From Bacteroidota bacterium (GTDB lineage Bacteria > Bacteroidota > Bacteroidia > 2-12-FULL-35-15): a stretch of DNA of 64,000 nt. The stretch is taken from assembly GCA_025963715.1 (NCBI GenBank), contig JAOQAG010000039.1, forward strand, positions 1 to 64,000, written 5' to 3'. Position numbers and translations under genes: made by a program. The notes beneath the pieces are model-generated. The model was not told where the DNA came from and ran no database searches. It saw nothing but the letters and a program-made list of their open reading frames with translations. Positions 16,694 through 25,376 of the stretch are shown here, piece by piece (position 1 is the first letter of the stretch; each line of letters opens with the position of its first letter).

Positions 16694-17680
16694 ATGAAAA
16701 CAAAACACATTTTCGCAATCGCCGTATGCGCTGTTGCAGGTTCTTTTATTTTAAGTTCCTGCAAAAAGGACAAGGATCCAGATCCTACTCCGGTAACAAC
16801 CACACCGGCAGCAACCTGTGCACCCAACACATCATTTGTTCCGGATGGAACAGCAGGCCCGCGTTTGATCTTTAAATTCAAATTCGACAGTACACAGGTG
16901 CGCCTGGATAATTTCGGAAATCCATCTACTGTTGCTTCCGGAAATGCAGCACAATCACCACATTTTAATTTCATGAGCCAGCATTACATTGAGCTTGCCA
17001 ATGACCTCGATGCATTGGGTGCCGGAAAAATTTTATATACCGGAATTACATCTACTGCAGGCGGTTCCAGCGCCATTGATTATTGCTCTTCCACACAAAC
17101 CGCAGAAGGAGATATCTTTTTCTCAAAAGCCCTGAGCCAGATCACACCGGGAAGCTACAAATGGCTGCGCGTATCACTGGCCTGCCAGAATTACAACATC
17201 ACCTATAAATCCAGCGTAGTTCCGGGCGGCGTTGGTACAGGAACACTTGCTTCCTTCATAGGTTTTAAAACCTATGTGAGCAGTTATAAAATAAACGGGC
17301 ACGATCACACACCCAGCAGCTCTACAGGCGGAGCGGGCAACCACGCGCAAGGCTACTGGGGTTTTGAGACCAGCGTACTGGGCACTAATTATTTTATCGA
17401 CGGGCAGGCACCTGCAACCACAGTTCCTAATCCGTTCACTTCTTCTCCCATCCCTGCAGGAAGCTGCGTTGTAACCGGGCAATTTGTAGATAATTCCATG
17501 GCAAATGCGCCATTGGTGATCACCGGAACAGAAACCAGCGATATTGTGATCACGGTTTCGTTATCTACCAACAAAAGCTTTGAATGGCATGAAGTTACAA
17601 CCGATGGATACTACCAGCCCGAAGTTGGCGAATATGTTACCGATATGGGTGTTCGCGGGATGATCCCGATCAAAAATTAA
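16694..17680 (+). CDS. Secreted lipoprotein, possibly MbnP-like
   Basis: 328 residues from the ATG at 16694; signal peptide and lipobox end in SFILSSCKKDKDP, so an outer-membrane-type lipoprotein is expected. The mature part has PRLIFKFKFDS, ITPGSYKWLRVSLACQNYNI, a GHDHTPSSSTGGAG segment, and C-terminal MGVRGMIP. The tGxYxxLRxgl pattern is reminiscent of MbnP, a copper-site protein, but no MbnH-type partner is near and I cannot confirm it. It precedes a CarboxypepD_reg-like protein and a TonB-dependent receptor, with a terminator in between. Confidence 0.7.
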   Translation: MKTKHIFAIAVCAVAGSFILSSCKKDKDPDPTPVTTTPAATCAPNTSFVPDGTAGPRLIFKFKFDSTQVRLDNFGNPSTVASGNAAQSPHFNFMSQHYIELANDLDALGAGKILYTGITSTAGGSSAIDYCSSTQTAEGDIFFSKALSQITPGSYKWLRVSLACQNYNITYKSSVVPGGVGTGTLASFIGFKTYVSSYKINGHDHTPSSSTGGAGNHAQGYWGFETSVLGTNYFIDGQAPATTVPNPFTSSPIPAGSCVVTGQFVDNSMANAPLVITGTETSDIVITVSLSTNKSFEWHEVTTDGYYQPEVGEYVTDMGVRGMIPIKN

Positions 17681-17702
17681 TTATAAAATTCCTTTCTTTT
17701 TA

Positions 17703-17734
17703 AAAACCTTCCAATTTGATTTGGAAGGTTTTTT
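17703..17734 (+). terminator. Intrinsic terminator after the lipoprotein gene
   Basis: AAAACCTTCCAA pairs perfectly with TTGGAAGGTTTT around a six-base loop; the T run completes a terminator on the plus strand. The stem-flanking A and T tracts make it usable in both directions. Confidence 0.88.
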
Positions 17735-17862
17735 ATTTCCCGGGATCGCAATAAAATCATTATTTTTACGTTTACAAAAAATGTGCTTTTACGTTGATAG
17801 AAAACGCAAAGAAATACATTTTACCTGCTGAAATATTAATTATAGCACTACATAGAATAGCA

Positions 17863-18537
17863 ATGAAACAACATTTACTGATTGCATTTATACTGTCCTC
17901 CTTTTTTTCTTTTAAAATGCAGGCACAGCTTACACCGGCTCAACCCGATCCGAAAAAACAAAACGCCCTGATCCAGTTTTCAGGTGTGGTGCTGGAAGGC
18001 GACAGCTTACGCCCGATCCCCTACACCAGCATAATGATCAAAAACAGTTACCGCGGAACAGTGAGTGATTACTATGGTTATTATTCTTTTGTGGCGCAAA
18101 AAAATGATACGGTGGAGTTTTCTGCCATCGGCTTCCGCGATTCGTATTTTGTGATCCCGGATACACTCAGCACCAACAAATATTCGCTGATCCAGGTATT
18201 GGCAACAGATACCATTTACCTGAAAGAGGCAGTGGTATATCCATGGCCAACCAAAGAACAATTCAAGCAGGCGTTTTTACAGCTCAACATTCCGGATGAT
18301 GACCTGGCGCGTGCACAAAAGAACCTTGCGCGTTCAGAAAGCAGGGAACAATCGGATGCGCTGGCTTCCGATGCAGGATTAAGCTACAAATACACCATGC
18401 AGCAGTATCAAAGCAAATTGTATTATGCAGGGCAGCTTCCTCCGAACAATTTACTAAACCCGATCGCATGGTCGAAATTTATTAAAGCCTGGAAAAACGG
18501 TGATTTTAAAAACAAAAGTAAAAAGAAAAAAAACTGA
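17863..18537 (+). CDS. CarboxypepD_reg-like periplasmic protein
   Basis: 224 residues from the ATG at 17863 (MKQHLLIAFILSSFFSFKMQ), with a signal peptide. Residues about 45-125 form a carboxypeptidase-regulatory-like beta-sandwich (FSGVVLEGDSLRPIPYTSIM, then TVSDYYGYYSFVAQKNDTVEF). The C-terminal third is helical with a Lys-rich tail. Such domains are common in Bacteroidota envelope proteins and at the N-terminus of TonB-dependent receptors; the next gene, 39 bp on, is such a receptor, so the two probably work together. Confidence 0.8.
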   Translation: MKQHLLIAFILSSFFSFKMQAQLTPAQPDPKKQNALIQFSGVVLEGDSLRPIPYTSIMIKNSYRGTVSDYYGYYSFVAQKNDTVEFSAIGFRDSYFVIPDTLSTNKYSLIQVLATDTIYLKEAVVYPWPTKEQFKQAFLQLNIPDDDLARAQKNLARSESREQSDALASDAGLSYKYTMQQYQSKLYYAGQLPPNNLLNPIAWSKFIKAWKNGDFKNKSKKKKN

Positions 18538-18576
18538 TCGCCGTCAGCCGAAAACTAAATCCTGAAAACATCGTTT

Positions 18577-21096
18577 GTGAAATTAACAGCCCGCTACATA
18601 CTCCTTTCTTTTTTTATTCTTGCAGCTAATTTTGTGATTGCACAAAATACAGCTACGGTTTACGGTAAAATTACAGATGCGGATGATGAACCATTGCCAG
18701 GTATCAGCGTTTCCATTTTCGGTGGTTCGCAGGCTGCGGTTTTAACAAATAAAAAAGGAGAATATTCGTACACCATTCCGGCCGGACAAAATGTAACCAT
18801 TGTATTTTATAACATTGGTTTTACAACTGAACAGCGTACCGTTAACCTGCAAGCGAATGAAAAACTGGAGCTGAATAAATCTCTGAAACCAAATTCATTA
18901 ACACAGGTAGAGATTATAGACGAGAGCCGCAACCAGGAAATTACCCGCATCGACCCGATCAACATCACGCATCTTCCTTCTTCCAGCGGCGATTTTAACG
19001 CCATTTTATTTACACTTCCCGGAGTCTCCAACCGTAATGAATTAAGCTCGACTTACTCGGTGCGCGGCGGAAATTTCGATGAAAATTTAGTGTATGTCAA
19101 CGGTGTTGAAATATACCGTCCGTTCCTCGTCAGGTCCGGGCAACAAGAAGGATTGAGCTTTATCAATCCCGATATGGTTTCGTCTGTATTGTTCTCTGCA
19201 GGCGGGTTTGAAGCAAAGTACGGCGATAAAATGTCGTCGGTGCTGGATGTACAATACCGCAAACCGGTAAAATTTGCGGGTACCGTTTCCGGAAGCTTGC
19301 TCGGTGGAAACGTCGAACTGGAAGGTGTTTCCAAAGATCATCGTTTTTCATGGATGATAGGATCGCGCTACAAAAGCACCAAATATTTATTGGGATCGCT
19401 CAATACAAAAGGACAATACAAGCCTTCGTTTGTGGATGTACAGGCGTATACAACCTATGCTTTAAGCACCAATTGGGAGCTGGATTTCCTCGGGAATTAT
19501 GCCAGTAACAAATACCAAATCATCCCAGAAAGCAGGGAAACCGATTTTGGTACATTGAACCAGGCGCTGCGTTTAAAGATCTTTTTCGACGGACAGGAAG
19601 TCGATCAGTTTATAACGATGACAGGCGCATTATCTGCGGTATACCGCTCGGACAACAGCAAAACAAATTTAAAATTCATTGGCTCCGCATTCAAAAGCAG
19701 GGAAAGTGAAGCGTTCGATATTCAAGGACAATATTATATTGCCGACCTGGAAACCGATTTCGGGAAACCGAACTTTGGCGAAGAAGTAGGGCAACGCGGC
19801 GTAGGAACATTTTTACAGCATGCACGCACCAACCTCGATGCGTATGTATACAGCTTCGAGCACAAAGGAACGTACAACATCACTACAAAAAAACAAATCC
19901 TGTGGGGCGCAAAATATTCGTTCGAAGATATTTCCGATAAATTAAGCGAATGGAAATATGTGGACAGTGCTGGCTATTCCGTTCCAACCACTGTACCGTA
20001 CAATCCGCAGCAGGAAATTATTTTACAGGATGTGATCAAACAAAAGATCCACATCATGTCCAACCGTCTTTCGGGATACGTGGAAGGCATCCTGAGCAAG
20101 GAGCTGAAAGATACTTCCCTGATCTCGTTTACAGCGGGATTACGTGCCAATTACTGGGATCTTAACAAACAGGCATTGGTGGGGCCGCGTGCCACGTTTG
20201 GGCTAAAGCCGCACTGGAAGCGGGATTTCCTTTTTAAATTTTCGAGCGGTTATTATTATCAGCCGCCGTTTTACAGGGAGCTGCGCGATTACGAAGGCAA
20301 TATCAATTACAACATCAAAGCGCAAACCTCTATTCACTTTGTGCTTTCCAGCGATTATAATTTCAAGGCATGGAAGCGCCCGTTTAAATTTACAGCGGAA
20401 GCATATTACAAATACCTGGATAATATTATTCCGTATGAGATCGACAATGTGCGCATCCGTTATTCGGCGAAAAACGATGCCCGTGGTTATGCTACCGGGA
20501 TCGATATGAAAATAAACGGTGATTTTGTAAAAGGACTGGAATCATGGGCTTCCCTTTCTATCATGCAAACACAGGAGGATTTGAAAGACGATTATTATTA
20601 TGAATATTATAACAGCGACGGTCAAAAAATTGTTCCCGGTTACACGCTGAACAGCAAAGCAACCGACAGTGTAAAATTTACACCGGGCTACATTCCTCGC
20701 CCAACAGACCAACGCGTAAGCTTCGGATTATTTTTCCAGGACAAAATGCCGCATTTACCGGATTTGAAAATGCATTTGAATTTATTATTCGGAAGTGGTG
20801 TGCCATTCGGGCCACCGGGATCCCAGCGCTACCAGCAGGTGTTACGCATGCCGCCATACCGCCGTGTGGACATAGGTTTCTCCTACCAGGTGCTGCGCGA
20901 GAACCGGAAAGTAAAAGCAAAAAGCCCGGGCCGTTTCTTAAAATCGGTATGGGTAAGTTTGGAAGTGTTTAACTTACTGGGCACCAACAATACGGTTTCT
21001 TACATTTGGGTGGAAGATGTGACCAGCAGGCAATACGCTGTTCCGAATTATTTAACGCAGCGGCAATTGAATTTGAAAATGATCGTTAAATTTTAA
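18577..21096 (+). CDS. TonB-dependent receptor with CarboxypepD_reg-like domain
   Basis: 839 residues from a GTG at 18577; no ATG lies nearby and the signal peptide begins immediately (MKLTARYILLSFFILAANFV). After a CarboxypepD_reg-like domain (about 23-110) come the plug (about 130-230, with GVSNRNELSSTYSVRGGNFD) and a large beta-barrel ending in an aromatic-rich strand (LNLKMIVKF). It imports a ligand across the outer membrane using TonB energy. No SusD partner is present, so it is not a classical glycan system; the substrate is unknown. Confidence 0.9.
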   Translation: MKLTARYILLSFFILAANFVIAQNTATVYGKITDADDEPLPGISVSIFGGSQAAVLTNKKGEYSYTIPAGQNVTIVFYNIGFTTEQRTVNLQANEKLELNKSLKPNSLTQVEIIDESRNQEITRIDPINITHLPSSSGDFNAILFTLPGVSNRNELSSTYSVRGGNFDENLVYVNGVEIYRPFLVRSGQQEGLSFINPDMVSSVLFSAGGFEAKYGDKMSSVLDVQYRKPVKFAGTVSGSLLGGNVELEGVSKDHRFSWMIGSRYKSTKYLLGSLNTKGQYKPSFVDVQAYTTYALSTNWELDFLGNYASNKYQIIPESRETDFGTLNQALRLKIFFDGQEVDQFITMTGALSAVYRSDNSKTNLKFIGSAFKSRESEAFDIQGQYYIADLETDFGKPNFGEEVGQRGVGTFLQHARTNLDAYVYSFEHKGTYNITTKKQILWGAKYSFEDISDKLSEWKYVDSAGYSVPTTVPYNPQQEIILQDVIKQKIHIMSNRLSGYVEGILSKELKDTSLISFTAGLRANYWDLNKQALVGPRATFGLKPHWKRDFLFKFSSGYYYQPPFYRELRDYEGNINYNIKAQTSIHFVLSSDYNFKAWKRPFKFTAEAYYKYLDNIIPYEIDNVRIRYSAKNDARGYATGIDMKINGDFVKGLESWASLSIMQTQEDLKDDYYYEYYNSDGQKIVPGYTLNSKATDSVKFTPGYIPRPTDQRVSFGLFFQDKMPHLPDLKMHLNLLFGSGVPFGPPGSQRYQQVLRMPPYRRVDIGFSYQVLRENRKVKAKSPGRFLKSVWVSLEVFNLLGTNNTVSYIWVEDVTSRQYAVPNYLTQRQLNLKMIVKF

Positions 21097-21372
21097 TCTA
21101 CTAAATACCAATTATTACTAATATACTGATCTGTGTTTGCTCTGTGTTTGTTTCAGTGTTAATTTTGGAACGGATTCCTCTTCTTTTCTGTCATCCCGGG
21201 CCTGACCCGGGATCTGTTAATTAAGAAGAAGAGTTGACGCTGCAAACATTTACGAGATCCCGCAACATTGCGAATGACAACTTCGAAAGAAGAAATCACA
21301 CACAGGCAATGCATAACATTCCACATAGATTCGTAAAATTCGTTTTTGTTCGTTATCCGTACCTTTATCCGT
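21097..21372. repeat. Gap with family A and family D repeats
   Basis: Contains a family A element at 21189-21283 (TGTCATCCCGGGCCTGACCC at its left end, right end degraded to GCGAATGACAA) and a family D end at about 21326-21362 (TTCGTAAAATTCGTTTTTG). No gene is visible. Confidence 0.75.
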
Positions 21373-21744
21373 ATGAAAAAAATAATCCCATTCAGTTTCG
21401 TTTTAGACAATCTCTTTTCCCTCGATCCAATCGTAAGGCCAATGTTTGGAAGTCATGCTATTTACGTTGAAGGAAAAATTGTAATGTGCCTGCGCGATAA
21501 AGATGATGAAGACAGCGGCGTGTGGATCGGTACTTCCAAAGAACATCACGAAAGCCTGCAAAAAGAATTACCGAACATGCGCTCCATCCGCATCTTTGGT
21601 CCGGGAGTGAGCAGCTGGCAGGTGCTGGCGAAAAACAATGATGATTTTGAAGAAAGCGTGAACCGTGCCTGTGAGCTGATCCTGAAAAGGGATGTGAGGA
21701 TTGGTAAGATCCCGAAACCGAAGAAGAAAAAAAAGAGTAGTTAG
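21373..21744 (+). CDS. Small conserved protein, TfoX-N-like
   Basis: 123 residues from the ATG at 21373 (MKKIIPFSFVLDNLFSLDPI). The stretch VRPMFGSHAIYVEGKIVMCL resembles the core of TfoX N-terminal-type domains, and the C-terminus ends in a long Lys-rich tail (KPKKKKKSS). The family role is unclear. The longer frame begins in a family D repeat and is rejected. It stands alone between two repeat-filled gaps. Confidence 0.7.
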   Translation: MKKIIPFSFVLDNLFSLDPIVRPMFGSHAIYVEGKIVMCLRDKDDEDSGVWIGTSKEHHESLQKELPNMRSIRIFGPGVSSWQVLAKNNDDFEESVNRACELILKRDVRIGKIPKPKKKKKSS

Positions 21745-21824
21745 TTTTTAAATGTTGATTGTTAGTTCGTAGTTGGTTGTTTGGAGTTCGGAGACGGTTA
21801 TTCTAAGAGTGCATTTCCCTTTTG

Positions 21825-21994
21825 CTGTCATTCCACGCCTGTTGCGGGATCGGTTAAATAATTGCAGTATAAAATAAAGCCACAGATTCACAGATTTTTA
21901 ATTTAAAATTTAATTTTCACAGATAAAACCGCAAAGCGATTTTCTGAGAATCAGCGCAATTTTTTATCATTTTTTCAATCCGTGAACCTGTGGC
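21825..21994. repeat. Family A fragment followed by family B copy 2
   Basis: 21825-21866 is a partial family A element (TGTCATTCCACGCCTGTTGC). 21879-21994 is a full family B element: GCCACAGATTCACAGATT at the left, GTGAACCTGTGGC at the right, with CGCAAAGCGATTTTCTGAG in the middle. Confidence 0.85.
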
Positions 21995-22024
21995 AAAGCG
22001 TTACTTCGTCTTGATACTTTTTCG

Positions 22025-22032
22025 TAAATTTG
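22025..22032 (+). promoter_or_regulatory. -7 promoter box (TAAATTTG) next to a start codon
   Basis: Exact TAnnTTTG; only three bases separate it from the ATG at 22036, so the transcript would be leaderless or nearly so. Confidence 0.5.
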
Positions 22033-22035
22033 CGT

Positions 22036-22455
22036 ATGCTTTACTCAAAAGAAGTCATACAACATTTTAACGCCTGGATCGAAGGAAGCAACAATGCGAA
22101 GCACTGGCTGCAGGAGCATAATTTTGAAGAATTGGTACAGCTAAAAGACGCAGTAAGCAGGCATTCCAAACCTTTTGAATATTTACTGACACACAAGCAT
22201 GTAGTACTTGCTGCGTTTGTAAATGCGGTGTGGGACGACAAAGAGGCATTTAAATTATTAATGGATCAGAAAGCGTTTCATTGGGCTGCAGCGGCCAATT
22301 TTATTAACGGCGATGACAATGCCCTGATCTTTTTGAAAAGAAGTAAGCTCGATCATTATGCAGTAATGGCGCAATTGATCCAGGCGAAGATCCGCAAGGA
22401 AGGCGACGAAGGAACTAATTTTTTCAGCAGCGGCCCATTTAAAATAGAAAAATAA
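22036..22455 (+). CDS. Conserved hypothetical protein, helical
   Basis: 139 residues from the ATG at 22036 (MLYSKEVIQHFNAWIEGSNN); a TTG two codons earlier is inside the promoter box. Predicted mostly helical, Trp and His rich (KHWLQEHNFEEL, FHWAAAANFINGDDN). No signal peptide and no family recognised. It is followed after 10 bp by another small gene, so the pair is an operon. Confidence 0.7.
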   Translation: MLYSKEVIQHFNAWIEGSNNAKHWLQEHNFEELVQLKDAVSRHSKPFEYLLTHKHVVLAAFVNAVWDDKEAFKLLMDQKAFHWAAAANFINGDDNALIFLKRSKLDHYAVMAQLIQAKIRKEGDEGTNFFSSGPFKIEK

Positions 22456-22465
22456 AAAAACATTT

Positions 22466-22708
22466 ATGCGTGTAATTGCCACCATTCCTCATCCGAAAAT
22501 TTCGATCAGTATTTTTTCTATGAATGATAAATACCAGATCCAGTTCATTGCCGGGCCGATGGAACAAACATTTAAAATCACACACACGGAAATTGACGGT
22601 GTGGAAGGCATCAAAAAAATGCTGGATGAAGAGTTTATGCAAAAGATCATGGAACGCTTCAACGAAATGTACCTTTCGTACAAAGCGGCGCTCGACCGCA
22701 TGAAATAA
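22466..22708 (+). CDS. Conserved hypothetical small protein
   Basis: 80 residues, beginning MRVIATIPHPKISISIFSMN; a beta-rich N-terminal half (KYQIQFIAGPMEQTFKIT) and a helical C-terminal half. No family recognised. It begins 10 bp after the preceding stop and is probably co-transcribed with it. Confidence 0.7.
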   Translation: MRVIATIPHPKISISIFSMNDKYQIQFIAGPMEQTFKITHTEIDGVEGIKKMLDEEFMQKIMERFNEMYLSYKAALDRMK

Positions 22709-22786
22709 AACAACAATAATCGGTAAACTGTTTCCTATTCAACATTGATTTTGTAAATTCGTAGTACAATTCGATTACGATTTGTA

Positions 22787-23476
22787 ATGACGCACATGCT
22801 AAAAAAAATAGTTTTTTTTCTACTGATCTTTATTACCGTTACAGCCTTTACCCCTGCTCCAACGTATAAAATTGCACTGCTTAAATACAACGGGGGTGGT
22901 GATTGGTATGCCAACCTGGAAACATCCTTACCGAACCTGATCAAATTTGCGAATGATAATTTAAAAACAAACATTAATCCCGAACAGGGAACGGTGGATG
23001 TGGGTAGTCCGGATATTTTTAATTATCCGTTTGTACACATGACCGGGCATGGCAATGTGGTGTTCAGCTCGCAGGAAGCAGACAATCTGCGCAATTACCT
23101 GATCGGCGGCGGTTTCCTCGAAATTTCAGATAATTACGGACTGGATAAATTCATTCGTCCGCAAATGAAAAAAGTATTTCCGGAGCTTGATTTTATCGAG
23201 CTGCCGTTCTCTCATCCGATCTACCATCAGAAATATGATTTCCCGAACGGCTTGCCAAAAATTCACGAGCACGATGGTACACCCGCACAGGGATTCGGCT
23301 TGATCTACCAGGGACGTTTGGTTTGTTTTTATGATTACGAATGCGATCTGGGCGATGGCTGGGAAAGTTTTGAGATCCATAAAGATTCGCCGGAGATCCA
23401 TCAAAAAGCCCTGAAAATGGGCGCTAACATTCTTCAATATGTATTGATGGGTGGCGAGAATGTGACAAAAAAATAA
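22787..23476 (+). CDS. DUF4159 domain protein
   Basis: 229 residues with an N-terminal signal or anchor segment (KKIVFFLLIFITVTAFTPAP). The DUF4159 features are the start IALLKYNGGGDWYANLETSL, VHMTGHGNVVFSSQEADNLR, and GGFLEISDNYGLDKFIRPQ. The family resembles the catalytic-inactive glutamine amidotransferase-like fold found with MoxR and gliding-related genes. It ends 2 bp before the M23 peptidase gene, so the two are surely one transcript. Confidence 0.85.
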   Translation: MTHMLKKIVFFLLIFITVTAFTPAPTYKIALLKYNGGGDWYANLETSLPNLIKFANDNLKTNINPEQGTVDVGSPDIFNYPFVHMTGHGNVVFSSQEADNLRNYLIGGGFLEISDNYGLDKFIRPQMKKVFPELDFIELPFSHPIYHQKYDFPNGLPKIHEHDGTPAQGFGLIYQGRLVCFYDYECDLGDGWESFEIHKDSPEIHQKALKMGANILQYVLMGGENVTKK

Positions 23477-23478
23477 AC

Positions 23479-23985
23479 ATGAAAAAGAAAATCTTCTATT
23501 TCATTCTCGGTTTAGTGCTCATTGGTTTTATTATTCCAAATAACATGCAGATCCCTGTTGCAGGCGCAACAAAAAACAGCTGGAACCCGGCTTCGTTCTG
23601 GTATTATCCATGGGGAAAATCGGGTACGCACAAAGGCATTGATATTTTTGCAAAAGAAGGAACGGATGTATTGGCCGCTACTTCCGGCATTGTATTGTAC
23701 AAAGGCGAGATCTCGATGGGAGGAAATGTGATTGTTGTTTTAGGCCCGAAATGGCGCATCCATTATTACGCACATCTCAAAAATTTTAATACCTCCACCT
23801 TTTCATTTGTATCGCGTGGCGAAAAAATCGCAGAAGTTGGCACTACCGGAAATGCACAAGGGAAACCGCCACACCTGCATTATTCCTATGTTACACTCAT
23901 CCCCTATTTGTGGCGTATTGATTTTGATCACCAGGGCTGGAAAAAAATGTTTTATTTGAATCCGCAGGATTATTTTAATCAGTAA
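23479..23985 (+). CDS. M23-family metallopeptidase (LytM-like)
   Basis: 168 residues with one N-terminal membrane segment (IFYFILGLVLIGFII). Zinc ligands of an M23 peptidase are visible: first HxxxD in THKGIDIFAKEGT and the HLH of KPPHLHYSYV. These enzymes cut peptidoglycan cross-links or glycine peptides in the periplasm. It is unusually short, with no LysM or coiled-coil partner domain. It starts 2 bp after the DUF4159 gene. Confidence 0.9.
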   Translation: MKKKIFYFILGLVLIGFIIPNNMQIPVAGATKNSWNPASFWYYPWGKSGTHKGIDIFAKEGTDVLAATSGIVLYKGEISMGGNVIVVLGPKWRIHYYAHLKNFNTSTFSFVSRGEKIAEVGTTGNAQGKPPHLHYSYVTLIPYLWRIDFDHQGWKKMFYLNPQDYFNQ

Positions 23986-24000
23986 AAATTTAACATAGTA

Positions 24001-24084
24001 CGTCATTGCGAGGGCTTTTCGCCCGAAGCAATCTCACACCAGTAAATAATCTAGAATGAGATTGCTTCGTTCCTCCCAATGACG
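24001..24084. repeat. Palindromic repeat of the GTCATTGCGAGG type
   Basis: Begins CGTCATTGCGAGGGC and ends CCTCCCAATGACG; inner arms GAAGCAATCTCA and TGAGATTGCTTC are also inverted. A fragment with GGGCTTTTCGCCCGAAACAA lies at about 61278. It sits between convergent genes. Confidence 0.8.
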
Positions 24085-24103
24085 TTCTTAAATAAATCAT
24101 TTT

Positions 24104-24760
24104 TCATAAATATAATTCCAGCTCTTTGTCCATGATCGCATTAAGCTCCGGCGCACGGTTGACGATCATAAAATGTGTACCGCGTTCAATTATATAGTTG
24201 GCGTTTTTTATTTTCCGGACCGGCAATACATGATCGGATGTACCGTGGATTTGTATAACAGACGAAGGAACAATCTCATTTTTCCAATTCATGATGCAAT
24301 GCACTGCACCGCTGAAATAGTTTTTGGGAGCAGCATTCAGCATTTCTTTAAATCGCTCTGCCTGTTCTCCGGACGATACCCCAAATGCTTTTTTCACAAG
24401 CAAGGCGCCTTTAATATATAAGCTGTCGCTGAGATTTTTGTACAGCGAAAACGATCGCCAGAAAGTTAGTTTCAGCGGAAGCTGGTCGCTTGTTTTGCAA
24501 CTGGAGATGACAAATGTTTTTACGGGATGTAAGTGCTTGGCAATTTCAACGGCACACATACCGCCGAAGGAAACACCCATTAATGCATAGGATTGGGAAG
24601 TATCTATCTGTTTCGACAAACGAATGGCATAACTTGCCAGCGATTCGTTTTTATCCGGTGTGAGCCATTTTATGTGACGGATCTCCGCTTTATTCAGTTT
24701 TATATTTTTGAACAAGCGTGCATCCACGCCCATTCCGGGAATACAATACACGGTAAGCAT
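24104..24760 (-). CDS. Alpha/beta hydrolase
   Basis: 218 residues from the ATG at 24760 (MLTVYCIPGMGVDARLFKNI), which is one base beyond the pyrophosphatase stop. The nucleophile elbow is GVSFGGM and a late HGTSDHVLPV supplies the acid region, with the histidine in RGTHFMIV. Substrate unknown. Last gene of a three-gene operon after the TIMP-like protein and pyrophosphatase. Confidence 0.82.
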   Translation of the reverse strand: MLTVYCIPGMGVDARLFKNIKLNKAEIRHIKWLTPDKNESLASYAIRLSKQIDTSQSYALMGVSFGGMCAVEIAKHLHPVKTFVISSCKTSDQLPLKLTFWRSFSLYKNLSDSLYIKGALLVKKAFGVSSGEQAERFKEMLNAAPKNYFSGAVHCIMNWKNEIVPSSVIQIHGTSDHVLPVRKIKNANYIIERGTHFMIVNRAPELNAIMDKELELYL

Positions 24761-24761
24761 G

Positions 24762-25376
24762 TTATAAAAATTTATTTTTATAATCTTGCCTGCTGCGCTC
24801 AATTACTTCGTACGCTTCTTCTCTGCCATAAACATTGGTAATTTCGCAGGTAGGATGTTCTGCGCCGGGCAGGTTTTTGTATGTTAAAAAATAATGTTTC
24901 AAGCGGTTGACCATTGCTTCGGGCACATCTTTGATGTCGTGCCAGATGTTGTAAATTTCATCCGATTTCATCACGGCAATGATCTTGTCATCCGCTTCTC
25001 CTTTGTCGATCAACCGCAAACCACCGATCGGGATCGCCTGCAGCATAATATCTCCGTGTGTGATCGCATGTTCTGTAAGCACACAAATATCCAAAGGATC
25101 ACCGTCGCCTTTTTCCACTTTTTTGCCGGATTTTTCGGATGCAAATTCTGCAATTTTTACATCGCAATACGTTTGCGGTACAAAGCCATACAAACAGGGA
25201 ACTACATTGGAAAATTTCTGCGGACGGTCAATTTTCAAATAACCGCTTTCTTTATCAATTTCATATTTAACAGTATCTGTCGGTACAATCTCGATAAAAG
25301 CAGTAAGCACCTGCGGTGCGTTTTCACCGATCGCAATGCCGTGCCATGGATGTGATTTATATTTATGTGTCATCAT
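24762..25376 (-). CDS. ppa: Inorganic pyrophosphatase (class I)
   Basis: 204 residues; the metal-binding signature DGDPLDICVLTE is intact, with YGFVPQTYCD ahead of it. It hydrolyses pyrophosphate in the cytoplasm. The start is one of two successive ATG codons that overlap the upstream TGA by four bases, which implies translational coupling with the preceding gene. Confidence 0.94.
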   Translation of the reverse strand: MMTHKYKSHPWHGIAIGENAPQVLTAFIEIVPTDTVKYEIDKESGYLKIDRPQKFSNVVPCLYGFVPQTYCDVKIAEFASEKSGKKVEKGDGDPLDICVLTEHAITHGDIMLQAIPIGGLRLIDKGEADDKIIAVMKSDEIYNIWHDIKDVPEAMVNRLKHYFLTYKNLPGAEHPTCEITNVYGREEAYEVIERSRQDYKNKFL

